This document shows positions 19,996 to 29,982 of a stretch of 64,000 bases of DNA, one piece after another. The stretch is taken from contig NZ_CP014841.1 of assembly GCF_001641285.1 (NCBI RefSeq), positions 248,001-312,000 on the forward strand, in the 5' to 3' direction. A program made the translations under genes and the position numbers. Each line of letters opens with the position of its first letter. Position 1 is the first letter of the stretch. This DNA comes from Dyella thiooxydans. Lineage in GTDB: Bacteria; Pseudomonadota; Gammaproteobacteria; Xanthomonadales; Rhodanobacteraceae. Below the pieces are notes generated by a model. The model had not been told where the DNA came from. It searched no databases and saw only the letters and a program-made list of their open reading frames with translations.

Positions 19996-20946
19996 ATGAC
20001 TACCGATGCGCGACCGCTCGCGATCTTTCTGATGGGCCCGACCGCGTCGGGCAAGACCGCGCTCGCCTGCGCGCTGGCCGACCGTTTTCCGGTCGCGCTG
20101 GTCAGCGTGGACTCGGCGCTGGTCTACCGCGGCCTGGACATCGGCAGCGCCAAGCCGGATGCCGCCACGCTGGCGCGTTATCCGCATGCGCTGGTCGACA
20201 TCCGCGACCCGGCCGAACCGTATTCGGCGGCGGACTTCCGCGCCGACGCGCTGGAGGCGATGCGCGCGATCACCGACGCCGGCCGGGTCCCGCTGCTGGT
20301 CGGCGGCACCGGACTGTATTTCCGCGCCCTGCAGCAGGGACTGTCGTCGCTGCCGGAGGCAGACGCGGAGATCCGAGCGCAGATCAGCGCCGAGGCCGCC
20401 GAAATCGGCTGGCCCGAGCTGCACGCCCGGCTCACCGGGCAGGACCCGGTCGCCGCCGCGCGCATCGGCATCCACGATGCCCAGCGCATCCAGCGCGCGC
20501 TGGAGGTGATCGCGCTCACCGGCCGGCCGATCTCCGAGCTGCAGGGCAGCCAGCGGCGCGAGCCGTTCCCGTGGCGGGTGCTGAAGCTGGCCCTGCTGCC
20601 GGCCGACCGGGCACCGCTGCACGCCCGCATCGCCGAGCGCTTCGACGCCATGCTGGCCGCCGGCTTCCTCGACGAAGTGCGCGCGCTCAAGGGCCGCGGC
20701 GACCTGCATGCCGACCTGCCGGCGATCCGCGCGGTGGGCTACCGGCAGGCCTGGCAGCACCTGGACGGCGCATTCGACGCCGCCGAGCTGCGCAACCGCG
20801 GCATCTACGCCACCCGCCAGCTGGCCAAGCGGCAGATCACCTGGCTGCGCAGCGAGCTGGATGCCCGCGTGCTCGACCCGGAGCGCGAAGGCCTGACCGG
20901 CCGCGCCGTCGACGCACTGGAGCTGTTCCTCGGACATGCCGGTTAA
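19996..20946 (+). CDS. miaA: tRNA dimethylallyltransferase
   Basis: Protein of 316 residues, standard for MiaA. It transfers a dimethylallyl group to N6 of adenosine 37 in tRNAs reading UNN codons. The P-loop is GPTASGKT (residues 14-21). [16 protein letters not shown] carries the catalytic aspartate (the usual DSMQVY motif reads DSALVY here). [11 protein letters not shown] and the C-terminal [13 protein letters not shown] are also diagnostic. It is followed directly by hfq, hflX, hflK and hflC, the conserved gammaproteobacterial order. Confidence 0.96.
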   Translation: MTTDARPLAIFLMGPTASGKTALACALADRFPVALVSVDSALVYRGLDIGSAKPDAATLARYPHALVDIRDPAEPYSAADFRADALEAMRAITDAGRVPLLVGGTGLYFRALQQGLSSLPEADAEIRAQISAEAAEIGWPELHARLTGQDPVAAARIGIHDAQRIQRALEVIALTGRPISELQGSQRREPFPWRVLKLALLPADRAPLHARIAERFDAMLAAGFLDEVRALKGRGDLHADLPAIRAVGYRQAWQHLDGAFDAAELRNRGIYATRQLAKRQITWLRSELDARVLDPEREGLTGRAVDALELFLGHAG

Positions 20947-21037
20947 ATGCCTGATGTGACAGCCATCGCGATCCGCGATCCGGCGTGTCGCGGCGCTTTC
21001 GCCCCCGATTTAAAAGCGGTTAAGATCCATCGCACTT

Positions 21038-21076
21038 GGTCCGGAGCGGGCATAACCCGCTTTTTTTGTCCGGACC
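21038..21076 (+). promoter_or_regulatory. Nested hairpin with terminator core in the hfq leader
   Basis: The 39-bp element has an outer perfect 8-bp inverted repeat GGTCCGGA (21038-21045) / TCCGGACC (21069-21076). Inside it is a 5-bp stem GCGGG/CCCGC (loop CATAA) followed by seven T. The inner part looks like a miaA terminator; the outer arms would wrap the T-run inside a larger stem. It ends 29 bases before the hfq start codon and 12 bases before its ribosome-binding site. Confidence 0.7.
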
Positions 21077-21105
21077 GCCGCATCAGACGGGGGAGAACCA
21101 GAACA

Positions 21106-21375
21106 ATGTCCAAGGGGCAGTCTTTGCAGGATCCTTTTCTCAACGCCCTGCGCCGCGAGCGCATCCCGGTGTCCATCTACCTGGTGAACGGCATCAAGCT
21201 GCAGGGCACGGTCGAGTCCTTCGACCAGTTCGTCGTGCTGCTGCGCAACCAGGTCAGCCAGATGGTCTACAAGCACGCCATCTCCACCGTGGTGCCCAGC
21301 CGCAACGTGCGGGTGGGCAATGGCCATGACGGCCAGTCCGAGACGCCTGCCACGGCAGCCGACGCCGAGGCCTGA
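21106..21375 (+). CDS. hfq: RNA chaperone Hfq
   Basis: Protein of 89 residues. The Sm1 motif region ([27 protein letters not shown]) and the Sm2 motif ([12 protein letters not shown]) are clear; residue Q8 (in GQSLQDPF) and the YKH triplet belong to the RNA-binding face of the hexamer. Hfq pairs small RNAs with their mRNA targets. The C-terminal tail is short and acidic/alanine-rich ([11 protein letters not shown]). ATG 21106 follows GGGGGAGA by about 10 bases; the frame is open further upstream but that part is the structured leader. Confidence 0.97.
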   Translation: MSKGQSLQDPFLNALRRERIPVSIYLVNGIKLQGTVESFDQFVVLLRNQVSQMVYKHAISTVVPSRNVRVGNGHDGQSETPATAADAEA

Positions 21376-21469
21376 ACCCATGCGGGCGGCCGTGACGCGG
21401 CCGCCCGCTTGATCGCGCCGGCGTCGCCCCCAGCTTGGGACGTTCCATCCGCCGGAGCTGCAAGCCCCC

Positions 21470-22783
21470 GTGTTCGATAGACAGAAGAGAGGCGACCGCG
21501 CCCTGCTCGTCCAGCCGCATTCGCGCGGCGAGGGCGACGCCGCGCGTCGCGCGGAAGAGTTCGCCGAGCTCGCCAAATCCGCCGGTGCCGAAATCCTCGG
21601 CACGGTGCCGGCGCGCGTCGACGTGCCCAATCCGCGCTTCTACATCGGCACCGGCAAGGCCGACGAGGTGGCCGAGATGGCCCGCGCGCTCGAGGCCGAC
21701 CTGGTGCTGGTCGACCATCTGCTCAGCCCGGTGCAGGAGCGCAACCTGGAAAAACACCTGGGCGTGCGCGTGGTCGACCGCGCCGGGCTGATCCTGGACA
21801 TCTTCGCCCAGCGCGCCCGCTCGCACGAGGGCAAGCTGGAAGTGGAGCTGGCGCAGCTCAAGCACATCGCCACCCGGCTGGTGCGCGGCTGGACCCACCT
21901 GGACGCCCAGCGCGGCGGTGCCATCGGCAACCGCGGTCCGGGCGAGACCCAGCTGGAAACCGACCGCCGCCTGCTCGCCGAGCGGGTGAAGATGCTCACC
22001 AAACGGCTGGAGAAGGTGCAGGTGCAGCGCGGCCAGCAGCGCCGGGCGCGGCTGCGCAACACGGTGCCGCGGGTGGCGCTGGTGGGCTACACCAACGCCG
22101 GCAAGTCCACCCTGTTCAACGCGATCACCGCCGGCGGCGTGTATGCCGCCGACCAGCTGTTCGCCACGCTCGACCCCACCGTGCGGCGCATCGAGGACCT
22201 CAGCTGCGGGCCGGCGGTGATCGCCGACACCGTCGGCTTCGTGCGCGACCTGCCGCACGACCTGGTCGCCGCCTTCCGCGGCACCCTGGCCGAGGCACGC
22301 GACGCCGACCTGCTGCTGCACGTCAGCGACGCCGCCGACGAGGAGCGCGACCGCCTGCACCGCGTGGTCGACGGCGTGCTGGAGGAGATCGGCGCCGGCG
22401 ACCTGCCGCAGCTGCACGTGATGAACAAGATCGATCTGGCCGGTGCCGAGCCGCGCATCGTCCGCGACGGCGAAGGCCGCCCGGTGCAGGTGTGGCTCTC
22501 GGCCGGAACCGGGCAGGGGCTGGAGTTGCTGCGCGAGGCGCTGGGCGAACTGCTCGGCGGCGACCGCGTGCGTTCCGAACTGAGCCTGCCGTTGTCGGCC
22601 GGTCGCCTGCACGCCCGGCTCAAGGCCGCCGGCGCGATTGCCGGCGAGCGGGTCGACGAGGACGGCTGGCACCTGGACATCGACGCTCCGCGCAGCGTCA
22701 TCGCCCCGCTCAGCGGCGGCCCCGGTGGCGACGCCGTGCTGCTGCGTGACCTGCTCGAACGCACCGCCCCGCCGCTGGAGTGA
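21470..22783 (+). CDS. hflX: GTPase HflX
   Basis: Protein of 437 residues. The N-terminal HflX domain contains RFYIGTGKADEVAEM and QLKHIATRLVRGWTHLD, then GNRGPGETQLETDRR. The G domain starts near residue 206 with the P-loop GYTNAGKST, then G3 DTVGFVRDLPH and G4 NKID. HflX splits stalled or dormant ribosomes. The start is GTG 21470 (MFDRQKRGDRALLV), with GGAG about 12 bases upstream, a rather long spacing. Downstream are hflK and hflC. Confidence 0.95.
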   Translation: MFDRQKRGDRALLVQPHSRGEGDAARRAEEFAELAKSAGAEILGTVPARVDVPNPRFYIGTGKADEVAEMARALEADLVLVDHLLSPVQERNLEKHLGVRVVDRAGLILDIFAQRARSHEGKLEVELAQLKHIATRLVRGWTHLDAQRGGAIGNRGPGETQLETDRRLLAERVKMLTKRLEKVQVQRGQQRRARLRNTVPRVALVGYTNAGKSTLFNAITAGGVYAADQLFATLDPTVRRIEDLSCGPAVIADTVGFVRDLPHDLVAAFRGTLAEARDADLLLHVSDAADEERDRLHRVVDGVLEEIGAGDLPQLHVMNKIDLAGAEPRIVRDGEGRPVQVWLSAGTGQGLELLREALGELLGGDRVRSELSLPLSAGRLHARLKAAGAIAGERVDEDGWHLDIDAPRSVIAPLSGGPGGDAVLLRDLLERTAPPLE

Positions 22784-22951
22784 CCCACGGGCGTCGGACA
22801 GCTCTGGTAGAATTGCGCCCGTTTTGTGCCTGTGGCGCCCCTCGGGGCGGACATTCACGCCAAGCGTGCCCGATCGAGTCATGACCCAACCCGTCACACC
22901 TGTGTTCCGGCTGTATTTGCCGGCCTCCCAGCGGCCCCAAGGAGACTGACC

Positions 22952-24103
22952 ATGGCCTGGAACGAACCCGGCAAGAACGACGGGCAACGCGACCCCTGGG
23001 GCAAGAACAACCGCCCGAACGGCAACAGCGGCCCGAACGGCCTGGACCAGCTGCTCAAGCGGCTGCGCCAGCGCTTCGGCAAGCTCGGCGGTGGCCCGGG
23101 CGGCATCTTCACCATCGTGCTGGCGGTGCTGCTGGCGTGGCTGCTGGTCTCCAGCGCCACCGTGATCAACACCAGTCAGACCGGCGTGGTGCTGCGCTTC
23201 GGCAAGTACTCGCGCACGCTCACCCCGGGCTTCCACTTCAAGCTGCCCGCGCCGATCGAGACGGTGGCGAAGGTCGAGACCACGCGCATCCGTGCCCAGG
23301 TCGGCCAGGTGCGCATGCTCACCAGCGACGAGAACATCATCTCGGTCGCCTACAACGTGCAGTACCAGGTGTCCGACCCGCGCCAGTACCTGTTCTCCAC
23401 CAACGATCCGGACGACACCCTGGCGCAGGCCGCCGAGGCGGCGGTGCGCTCGGTGGTCGGCTCGCACTCGATGGACGAGATCCTCACCAGCCCCGGCGAT
23501 GACCCCGATTCGCTGCCGGCTTCCGCCGCCTCGACCAGTGCCGCGACCGCCGCCAAGCTGACCGCCAACGCCAAGCCGGGCAAGGACGACCGCGTCACCC
23601 TGCAGCAGCAGACCCTCGACGCCCTGCAGCACACGCTCGACAGCTACCACGCCGGCCTGCAGGTCACCGACGTCAGCTTCCAGAACGTGGCCCCGCCGGA
23701 CGAGGTGAAGGCCGCCTTCGACGACGTCAACGCCGCCCGCGAGGACAAGCAGAGCGCGGTCAACAAGGCCCATGCCTACGCCAACCAGGTGATCCCGCAG
23801 GCCACCGGCGAGGCGGCCCGCATCCTGGCCCAGGCCAAGGGCGACAAGGCCGAGCGCATCGCCCGCGCCACCGGCGACGCCGAGCGCTTCAACCTGCTGC
23901 TGAAGGAATACAAGGCCGCCCCGGCGGTGACCCGCCAGCGGCTGTGGCTGGAAACCATGGAAGACGTGATGGCGCGCAACCCGAAGGTGGTCGACGGCTC
24001 CGGCGGTCGCAACATCATCAACCTGCCGGCCGGCCTGGGGACCTCGCTCAGCCCGCCCGCCACCGTCAGCGCCGACGCGGCCTCGCAGGAGAAGCAGCCA
24101 TGA
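22952..24103 (+). CDS. hflK: HflK, subunit of the FtsH protease modulator complex
   Basis: Protein of 383 residues. It has a glycine/asparagine-rich cytoplasmic N-terminus (MAWNEPGKNDGQRDPWGK), one membrane segment (about 52-72) and an SPFH/prohibitin domain in the periplasm (TGVVLRFGKYSRTLTPGFHF). With HflC it forms the large cage around FtsH. The region at about 185-215 holds an alanine/serine/threonine-rich insertion (SAASTSAATAAK). ATG 22952 has AAGGAG ten bases upstream. The stop overlaps the hflC start (ATGA). Confidence 0.95.
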   Translation: MAWNEPGKNDGQRDPWGKNNRPNGNSGPNGLDQLLKRLRQRFGKLGGGPGGIFTIVLAVLLAWLLVSSATVINTSQTGVVLRFGKYSRTLTPGFHFKLPAPIETVAKVETTRIRAQVGQVRMLTSDENIISVAYNVQYQVSDPRQYLFSTNDPDDTLAQAAEAAVRSVVGSHSMDEILTSPGDDPDSLPASAASTSAATAAKLTANAKPGKDDRVTLQQQTLDALQHTLDSYHAGLQVTDVSFQNVAPPDEVKAAFDDVNAAREDKQSAVNKAHAYANQVIPQATGEAARILAQAKGDKAERIARATGDAERFNLLLKEYKAAPAVTRQRLWLETMEDVMARNPKVVDGSGGRNIINLPAGLGTSLSPPATVSADAASQEKQP

Positions 24104-24966
24104 AGATCTCCGCCATCATCGCCGTGATCCTGCTGGCCCTGCTCGGCCTCAACAGCATGTATGTGGTGGGCGAGGGGCAGTCGGCGCTGCTGCTGCAGTT
24201 CGGCCGCATCGTGCGCACCGGCGACCAGCCCGGCCTGCACTTCAAGCTGCCGGTGCTGCAGCAGGTGATGCGCTTCGACAACCGCATCCTCACCATGGAC
24301 GCCAGTCCCGAGCGCTACCTCACCTCGGAGAAAAAGAGCGTCAACGTCGACTTCTACGTGAAGTGGCGCATCGCCAACAACGCCGACTACTACCGCGCCA
24401 CCGGCGGCGACCCGGTGCAGGCCGCCCAGCGCCTCAGCCCGATCGTCAAGAACGCGCTGCGCTTCGAGTTCAACAGCCGCACCCTGCAGGAGCTGATCTC
24501 CGGCGGCCGCCGCGACATCACCAACAAGGTGCGCGAGCAGACCGACCTGGCCTCCCGCAAGAGCCTCGGCATCGAAGTGGTGGATGTGCGCATCAAGCAG
24601 ATCGAGCTGCCCAACGAGGTCAGCGACTCGGTCTACAAGCGCATGAAGGCCGAGCGCCTGCAGCTGGCCAACGAGCTGCGCTACACCGGCGAGCAGATGG
24701 CCACCACCATCAACGCCGACGCCGATCGTCAGGCCCAGGTGCTGCGCGCAGACGCCGATCGTGACGCCGCCAAGATCCGCGGCGAGGGCGACGCCCAGGC
24801 CGCGCTGATCTACGCCCAGGCCTATGGCCAGGACCCGGAGTTCTTCGCGTTCTATCGATCCATGCAGGCGTATCGTCACGCCTTCGACGACGGCAAGAAC
24901 GTGCTCGTCCTCAAGCCGGACGACCCGTTCCTGCAGTATTTCCAGAACAGCGCCGGAAAGCGCTGA
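24100..24966 (+). CDS. hflC: HflC, subunit of the FtsH protease modulator complex
   Basis: Protein of 288 residues with an N-terminal membrane segment (MKISAIIAVILLALLGLNS) and an SPFH domain (SALLLQFGRIVRTGDQPGLHFKLP written here in part as QFGRIVRTGDQPGLHF). A coiled, charged C-terminal stretch (ADADRDAAKIRGEGDAQA) precedes the conserved EFFAFYRSMQAY. Partner of HflK in the FtsH-HflKC complex. It overlaps hflK by four bases and so is translationally coupled. Confidence 0.95.
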   Translation: MKISAIIAVILLALLGLNSMYVVGEGQSALLLQFGRIVRTGDQPGLHFKLPVLQQVMRFDNRILTMDASPERYLTSEKKSVNVDFYVKWRIANNADYYRATGGDPVQAAQRLSPIVKNALRFEFNSRTLQELISGGRRDITNKVREQTDLASRKSLGIEVVDVRIKQIELPNEVSDSVYKRMKAERLQLANELRYTGEQMATTINADADRQAQVLRADADRDAAKIRGEGDAQAALIYAQAYGQDPEFFAFYRSMQAYRHAFDDGKNVLVLKPDDPFLQYFQNSAGKR

Positions 24967-25068
24967 GACACGTTCGCGACACACCGGCGGGCCGCCGATC
25001 GGCCCGTTCCATCAGGCTCCGGCCGCAAGGCCCGAGGGTGCGTCACGCGCGGGCGTGAGTGGGGGTAG

Positions 25069-26500
<1,432 letters not shown>

Positions 26501-26615
26501 CTTTGGCGGCCTCGCCGCACCGACCATCGGGATAAGCGCCCACTTCGCGGCAGCCATCACGGTGCCACCATCGCAAACTGTGCCACCCTTCGCGCACAGC
26601 ACACGGAGCGTGCCC

Positions 26616-26966
26616 ATGGCCCAGACCATCGATCCCATACGTCTCAAGTCAGCCGCCGAGCACCTGGAGTGGGCGCTGAAGCAGTATCCGGACAGCGCGG
26701 ATGTGCAGAGCCTTCTGCGAGCCCTGACACCCTTGCTTGATGACGCCAAGGCGGGTCGGGTGCTCGAGCCTGTCGACAGGTGGGATATTCCGGGGACCTA
26801 TAACTTTGCCGACGGTCGCTATATCGATTTCAGCGATCCGAGCGTGGACGGTGCATTCGTCCGTTTTTCGATTGAAATGCGTGGCGGTCTGACCGAACAG
26901 GAAAAGCGTATCCATGCGCGCATGGATGCGATGCGGGCGATGGCAAACGAGAACGGAAAGTCCTGA
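26616..26966 (+). CDS. Small cytoplasmic protein, candidate immunity protein 1
   Basis: Protein of 116 residues without signal peptide or membrane segment. It is paralogous to the next gene: both share the pattern QTID..LK.AAEHLEW.LKQYPD, then AKAG, PG.YN..DGRY, PSV..AF.RF.IE..GG.TE. The family is not one I can name. Its position just upstream of a secreted-toxin gene on the same strand, in two diverged copies, suggests cognate immunity proteins. The absence of a signal peptide would then mean the toxin acts in the cytoplasm. Base composition is less GC-rich than the flanking core genes. ATG 26616 has ACGGAG upstream. Confidence 0.75.
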   Translation: MAQTIDPIRLKSAAEHLEWALKQYPDSADVQSLLRALTPLLDDAKAGRVLEPVDRWDIPGTYNFADGRYIDFSDPSVDGAFVRFSIEMRGGLTEQEKRIHARMDAMRAMANENGKS

Positions 26967-27063
26967 GAACGGCTGCGCATCGCCAGCACCGCGGCGCGGT
27001 AGTCCTGCTCGTGGTGAGAGAATCGAAAATCTGAAATCCCCTGCTACGCAAGGAAATCGTGTC

Positions 27064-27423
27064 ATGAGCCAAACCATCGACACCAAGAAGCTCAAGGACG
27101 CCGCAGAGCATCTCGAGTGGGTCCTGAAGCAGTACCCCGATGTGGAGGATGTACGGGACCTTCTGCAGTCTCTGCGCCCCCTCATCGAGAACGCCAAGGC
27201 GGGGAAGATCTCAGAGCCTATGGACGGTATTCGCGTCCCCGGTGCGTATAACCACGGGGATGGGCGCTACGTACCCTACAAGGAGCCAAGCGTCGGTGAC
27301 GCTTTTTCGCGCTTCGTCATCGAGCTCGAAGGTGGGCAGACAGAAAAAGACAAGGAACTGCTCGCACGGATAGAGGCCATGCGGCAGGCGATTGCCAAGG
27401 AGAATGATCGTGGCCGGGCTTGA
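27064..27423 (+). CDS. Small cytoplasmic protein, candidate immunity protein 2
   Basis: Protein of 119 residues, paralogue of the gene at 26616 (about half the residues identical by eye). Shared core: AAEHLEWVLKQYPD, AKAGKISEP, PGAYNHGDGRYVPY, then FVIELEGGQTEKDKEL. No signal peptide. Its 3' end overlaps the toxin gene start (GTG 27410) by 14 bp, so the pair is translationally coupled, which favours this copy as the functional partner of the adjacent toxin. ATG 27064 follows AAGGAAATCGTGTC. The GC content is visibly below that of purA. Confidence 0.78.
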   Translation: MSQTIDTKKLKDAAEHLEWVLKQYPDVEDVRDLLQSLRPLIENAKAGKISEPMDGIRVPGAYNHGDGRYVPYKEPSVGDAFSRFVIELEGGQTEKDKELLARIEAMRQAIAKENDRGRA

Positions 27424-29506
27424 TGACCTCACGTCGGAGTACCTGAGGGCGAAGCATGCCGAGTCGATACTGAAAGCCAACACATTTCTCCCTGAGGGGA
27501 TCAGTAAAAAAGCTGCACTGGACTATTTGGGTACCGATGAGGGTGCGCTTTACCTGCATCGTCTGGTCGAGGCTGACCCAAACGCGTCAGCGGAAGACAT
27601 CAAGACGCGGGCCATCAGTCATCTCAGATCCGGCCGCGAGCTTCCTCGCATGGAAACGCTGGACACCGGCGAAGCCCTGGTGAAGTTCGTCCCCGCGGGC
27701 ACCCGCCCCAGTCGCTATTCCTCGTTCTGGATCAGGGCCAGCGAAGCCGAGGCGGCGGTCGCACAGAGGAGGAACATCTCCGAGTTCTTCGGTCTGCCCA
27801 TAGCCAGCGAGGCGCCGCGCTACGACGCCTACCGCATGACGCCGAAGGTGCCGACGCAGGTGTTCTTCAGCACCGTGGCTCCGACGTCGGAGCTGGACGG
27901 CTTGGTCACCAAGCCGGGCGGTGCCGAGCAGGCGCTGGTACCCAACCGGCAACTCTTCCATGAACCGGTCTACGTCAAATCGGTGGACAACCTGCCGAAG
28001 CCCGAGCTGGCGGTCGCACGGGCCGGCGCCAAATCGGGACTGGCCCGCGGCCTGGGTGTGCTCGGTGCCGCCGCGGTTATCGAGGACACCGCAAGCACCG
28101 TCGATCACACCACCGATCTGCTTCGCCAGGGCAACGTCACCGGCGCGCAGTCCGGCATGTTGCATCTGGGCGGTCGCACGCTGGGCATGGTGGCGGGGGC
28201 CGAGGTCCCGGGCGGGCTTGGCACGCTCGCCGGCATCGAATCCGGCCCGGGTGCGTTCGTCACCGGCGCGGTGGGCGGGGTGGTTGGCGCGATCGGGGGC
28301 GACAGGCTGGTCAATGCCATCGACGACTACCGCATCTACCACCAGGACGATCCGCAGGGACGGCCCTGGCGCTACGACCCGGCGCACCCGGGGCAGGGCT
28401 GGGTATCCGATCTGCCGCCGCTTCCCGGCGATGTGCAGCGCCCCGTGGCGGACGCGGCGTTGCAGAACCGGCTCGACTACCAAGCCTCCACCCGCATGGC
28501 CGAACTGCGCATGGCGCAACCGGGCGAATTAGCCGATCCGTATCGGCAGCCCGCCAGTGCCGCCGACCCGGCCCGCCTCCAAGCCGACGACTGGCAGCGC
28601 GACGCCGAGAGCGGGCAGTGGACGCGGTCGGTGGTGACCGGCGTGGTGGGGCGCGTGGTCGAGCGCGGTACCGAGGTGGCCTCTCCCCAGCGTGCTGCCG
28701 AACTCGACCAGGCGGCCGAGCGGACCATTGCCCACAACCGCGCCAACTCGCCGCAGGGCGTGGCCGAGGCCTACCGGACGCTTTATGAGCAGCGCGGCTG
28801 GTCTGCATTCGGGACGATGCCTGAAGCAGTGGCCAGCACGCTCCGTGATGCGGACCGGACGGTGCTGGCCTCCGATGGCCGCAGCTATACCCGCGATGCG
28901 CAGGGCCAGTGGAGCGCGCCCGGCATGCTCTTCGGGCGGCACGCCGCCGAAGGCAACGTCGCGGCGGAAATCCGTGAAACCCGGGATATGGAGGCGTCGA
29001 AGGTGCCTGCGGCGCAGGGACACGGCGGTCGCGAGTCGCCAGCGTCTCGTCCGGTCAATCCCCCCGAGCCGGCCTTGCCTGCGCGACTGGACGACCCGCA
29101 GCATCCGGACCACGCCTTCTTCCAGCAGACCCGGCAACACGTGCACGCGCTGGACCGTTCGCTCGGCCGCGCCCCCGACATCCACTGCGATCAGGTGGCT
29201 TCGTCGCTCGCCGTGCAGGCGCGCGCCGACGGCCTGCAGCGCATCGACCGCATCGCGCTCTCCGACGATGGCACCCGGCTGTGGGCGGTGCAGACGCCAC
29301 CGGGCCGGCAGGACCACTTGCTCGATCTGCGCACCCAGGTCCCCACCGCCAGCGCCAACACCCCCATGGAGCAGAGCGCCGCCCGCTGGCCGCAGGCAAT
29401 GGAGCGGTTCCAGCAGATCACGCAGCAGCAGGGCGCGATGCAGGCACCGACGGTAATACAGGCGCAGATGCAGCAGGGCATGCCGGGGCCGGGTCTGGCG
29501 CGTTAG
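27410..29506 (+). CDS. Putative type IV secretion effector with C-terminal XVIPCD
   Basis: Protein of 698 residues. Region 1 (about 1-195) is lower in GC and holds an unrecognised compact domain (LVKFVPAG, RYSSFWI, FFGLPIASEAPRYDAYRM, FFSTVAPTSELDG, LVPNRQLFHEPVYV), presumably the toxic activity. Region 2 (about 200-300) is glycine-rich and hydrophobic (GVVGAIGG). Region 3 is a linker with LDYQASTRMAELRMAQPG, often seen in Xanthomonadales toxins. Region 4 (about 560-675) is the VirD4-interacting domain: DDPQHPDHAFFQQTRQHV, LDRSLGR, GLQRIDRIALS, then TPMEQSAARWP, and a glutamine-rich tail. Such proteins are delivered into rival bacteria by the Xanthomonadales T4SS. GTG 27410 is chosen because AAGGAG lies seven bases upstream; ATG 27404 and TTG 27392 are alternatives. 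No T4SS genes are in the window. Confidence 0.85.
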   Translation: MAGLDDLTSEYLRAKHAESILKANTFLPEGISKKAALDYLGTDEGALYLHRLVEADPNASAEDIKTRAISHLRSGRELPRMETLDTGEALVKFVPAGTRPSRYSSFWIRASEAEAAVAQRRNISEFFGLPIASEAPRYDAYRMTPKVPTQVFFSTVAPTSELDGLVTKPGGAEQALVPNRQLFHEPVYVKSVDNLPKPELAVARAGAKSGLARGLGVLGAAAVIEDTASTVDHTTDLLRQGNVTGAQSGMLHLGGRTLGMVAGAEVPGGLGTLAGIESGPGAFVTGAVGGVVGAIGGDRLVNAIDDYRIYHQDDPQGRPWRYDPAHPGQGWVSDLPPLPGDVQRPVADAALQNRLDYQASTRMAELRMAQPGELADPYRQPASAADPARLQADDWQRDAESGQWTRSVVTGVVGRVVERGTEVASPQRAAELDQAAERTIAHNRANSPQGVAEAYRTLYEQRGWSAFGTMPEAVASTLRDADRTVLASDGRSYTRDAQGQWSAPGMLFGRHAAEGNVAAEIRETRDMEASKVPAAQGHGGRESPASRPVNPPEPALPARLDDPQHPDHAFFQQTRQHVHALDRSLGRAPDIHCDQVASSLAVQARADGLQRIDRIALSDDGTRLWAVQTPPGRQDHLLDLRTQVPTASANTPMEQSAARWPQAMERFQQITQQQGAMQAPTVIQAQMQQGMPGPGLAR

Positions 29507-29709
29507 GGCCGGAAGTCCCGGCATGTGCCCATGGATGGGGCGATGCTGCGCGCCCCGGAAGGTCAGCGCGGCTGGATTCCCGGCAGGCCTGGGTGACCGT
29601 AGGCCCGGAATGCCAAAGCGCCATCGGCGGTCGCGTTCTCCGTGTGTCCAGGAACCGGATGGCCATAAAAATGAATGAAATGTATTAAAAGCTAGACATC
29701 ATCTAATTA

Positions 29710-29729
29710 ATGTTCGATATTTCGAACAT
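29710..29729 (+). promoter_or_regulatory. Palindromic operator of hipBA
   Basis: Perfect 8-bp inverted repeat ATGTTCGA / TCGAACAT around TATT, in an AT-rich stretch. It is the kind of site bound by HipB dimers for autoregulation. It overlaps the first possible ATG of hipB (29710) and ends on the second (29728). Confidence 0.7.
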
Positions 29730-29982
29730 GGATACCGACACCCTCATGCGCGATCTCGGCCAGCAGCTGCGTCTGCTGCGCAAGCGTCGTGGGCTGACCC
29801 AGGCCGCGCTGGCCACGCGAACGGGCATGCCGCGGCCCAAGATCGTGCAGATGGAGCAGGGTCGGGGATCGATCGCGTTCGAAAGCTACGCCCGGCTCGC
29901 CGCTGCCCTCGATGCCACCCTGAAGGTGGATGTCGCGCAGCGTCCGACGCTGGAGGAGCTGGGGGACATCTATGGCGAATGA
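29728..29982 (+). CDS. hipB: HipB-like antitoxin, XRE-family repressor
   Basis: Protein of 84 residues (90 from ATG 29710). A single helix-turn-helix of the XRE type: LGQQLRLLRKRRGLTQAALA, then GMPRPKIVQMEQGR. It would neutralise the adjacent HipA kinase and repress the operon. ATG 29728 is preferred because the palindrome 29710-29729 would otherwise be coding; neither start has a clear ribosome-binding site, so the transcript may be leaderless. It overlaps hipA by 11 bp. Confidence 0.87.
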   Translation: MDTDTLMRDLGQQLRLLRKRRGLTQAALATRTGMPRPKIVQMEQGRGSIAFESYARLAAALDATLKVDVAQRPTLEELGDIYGE

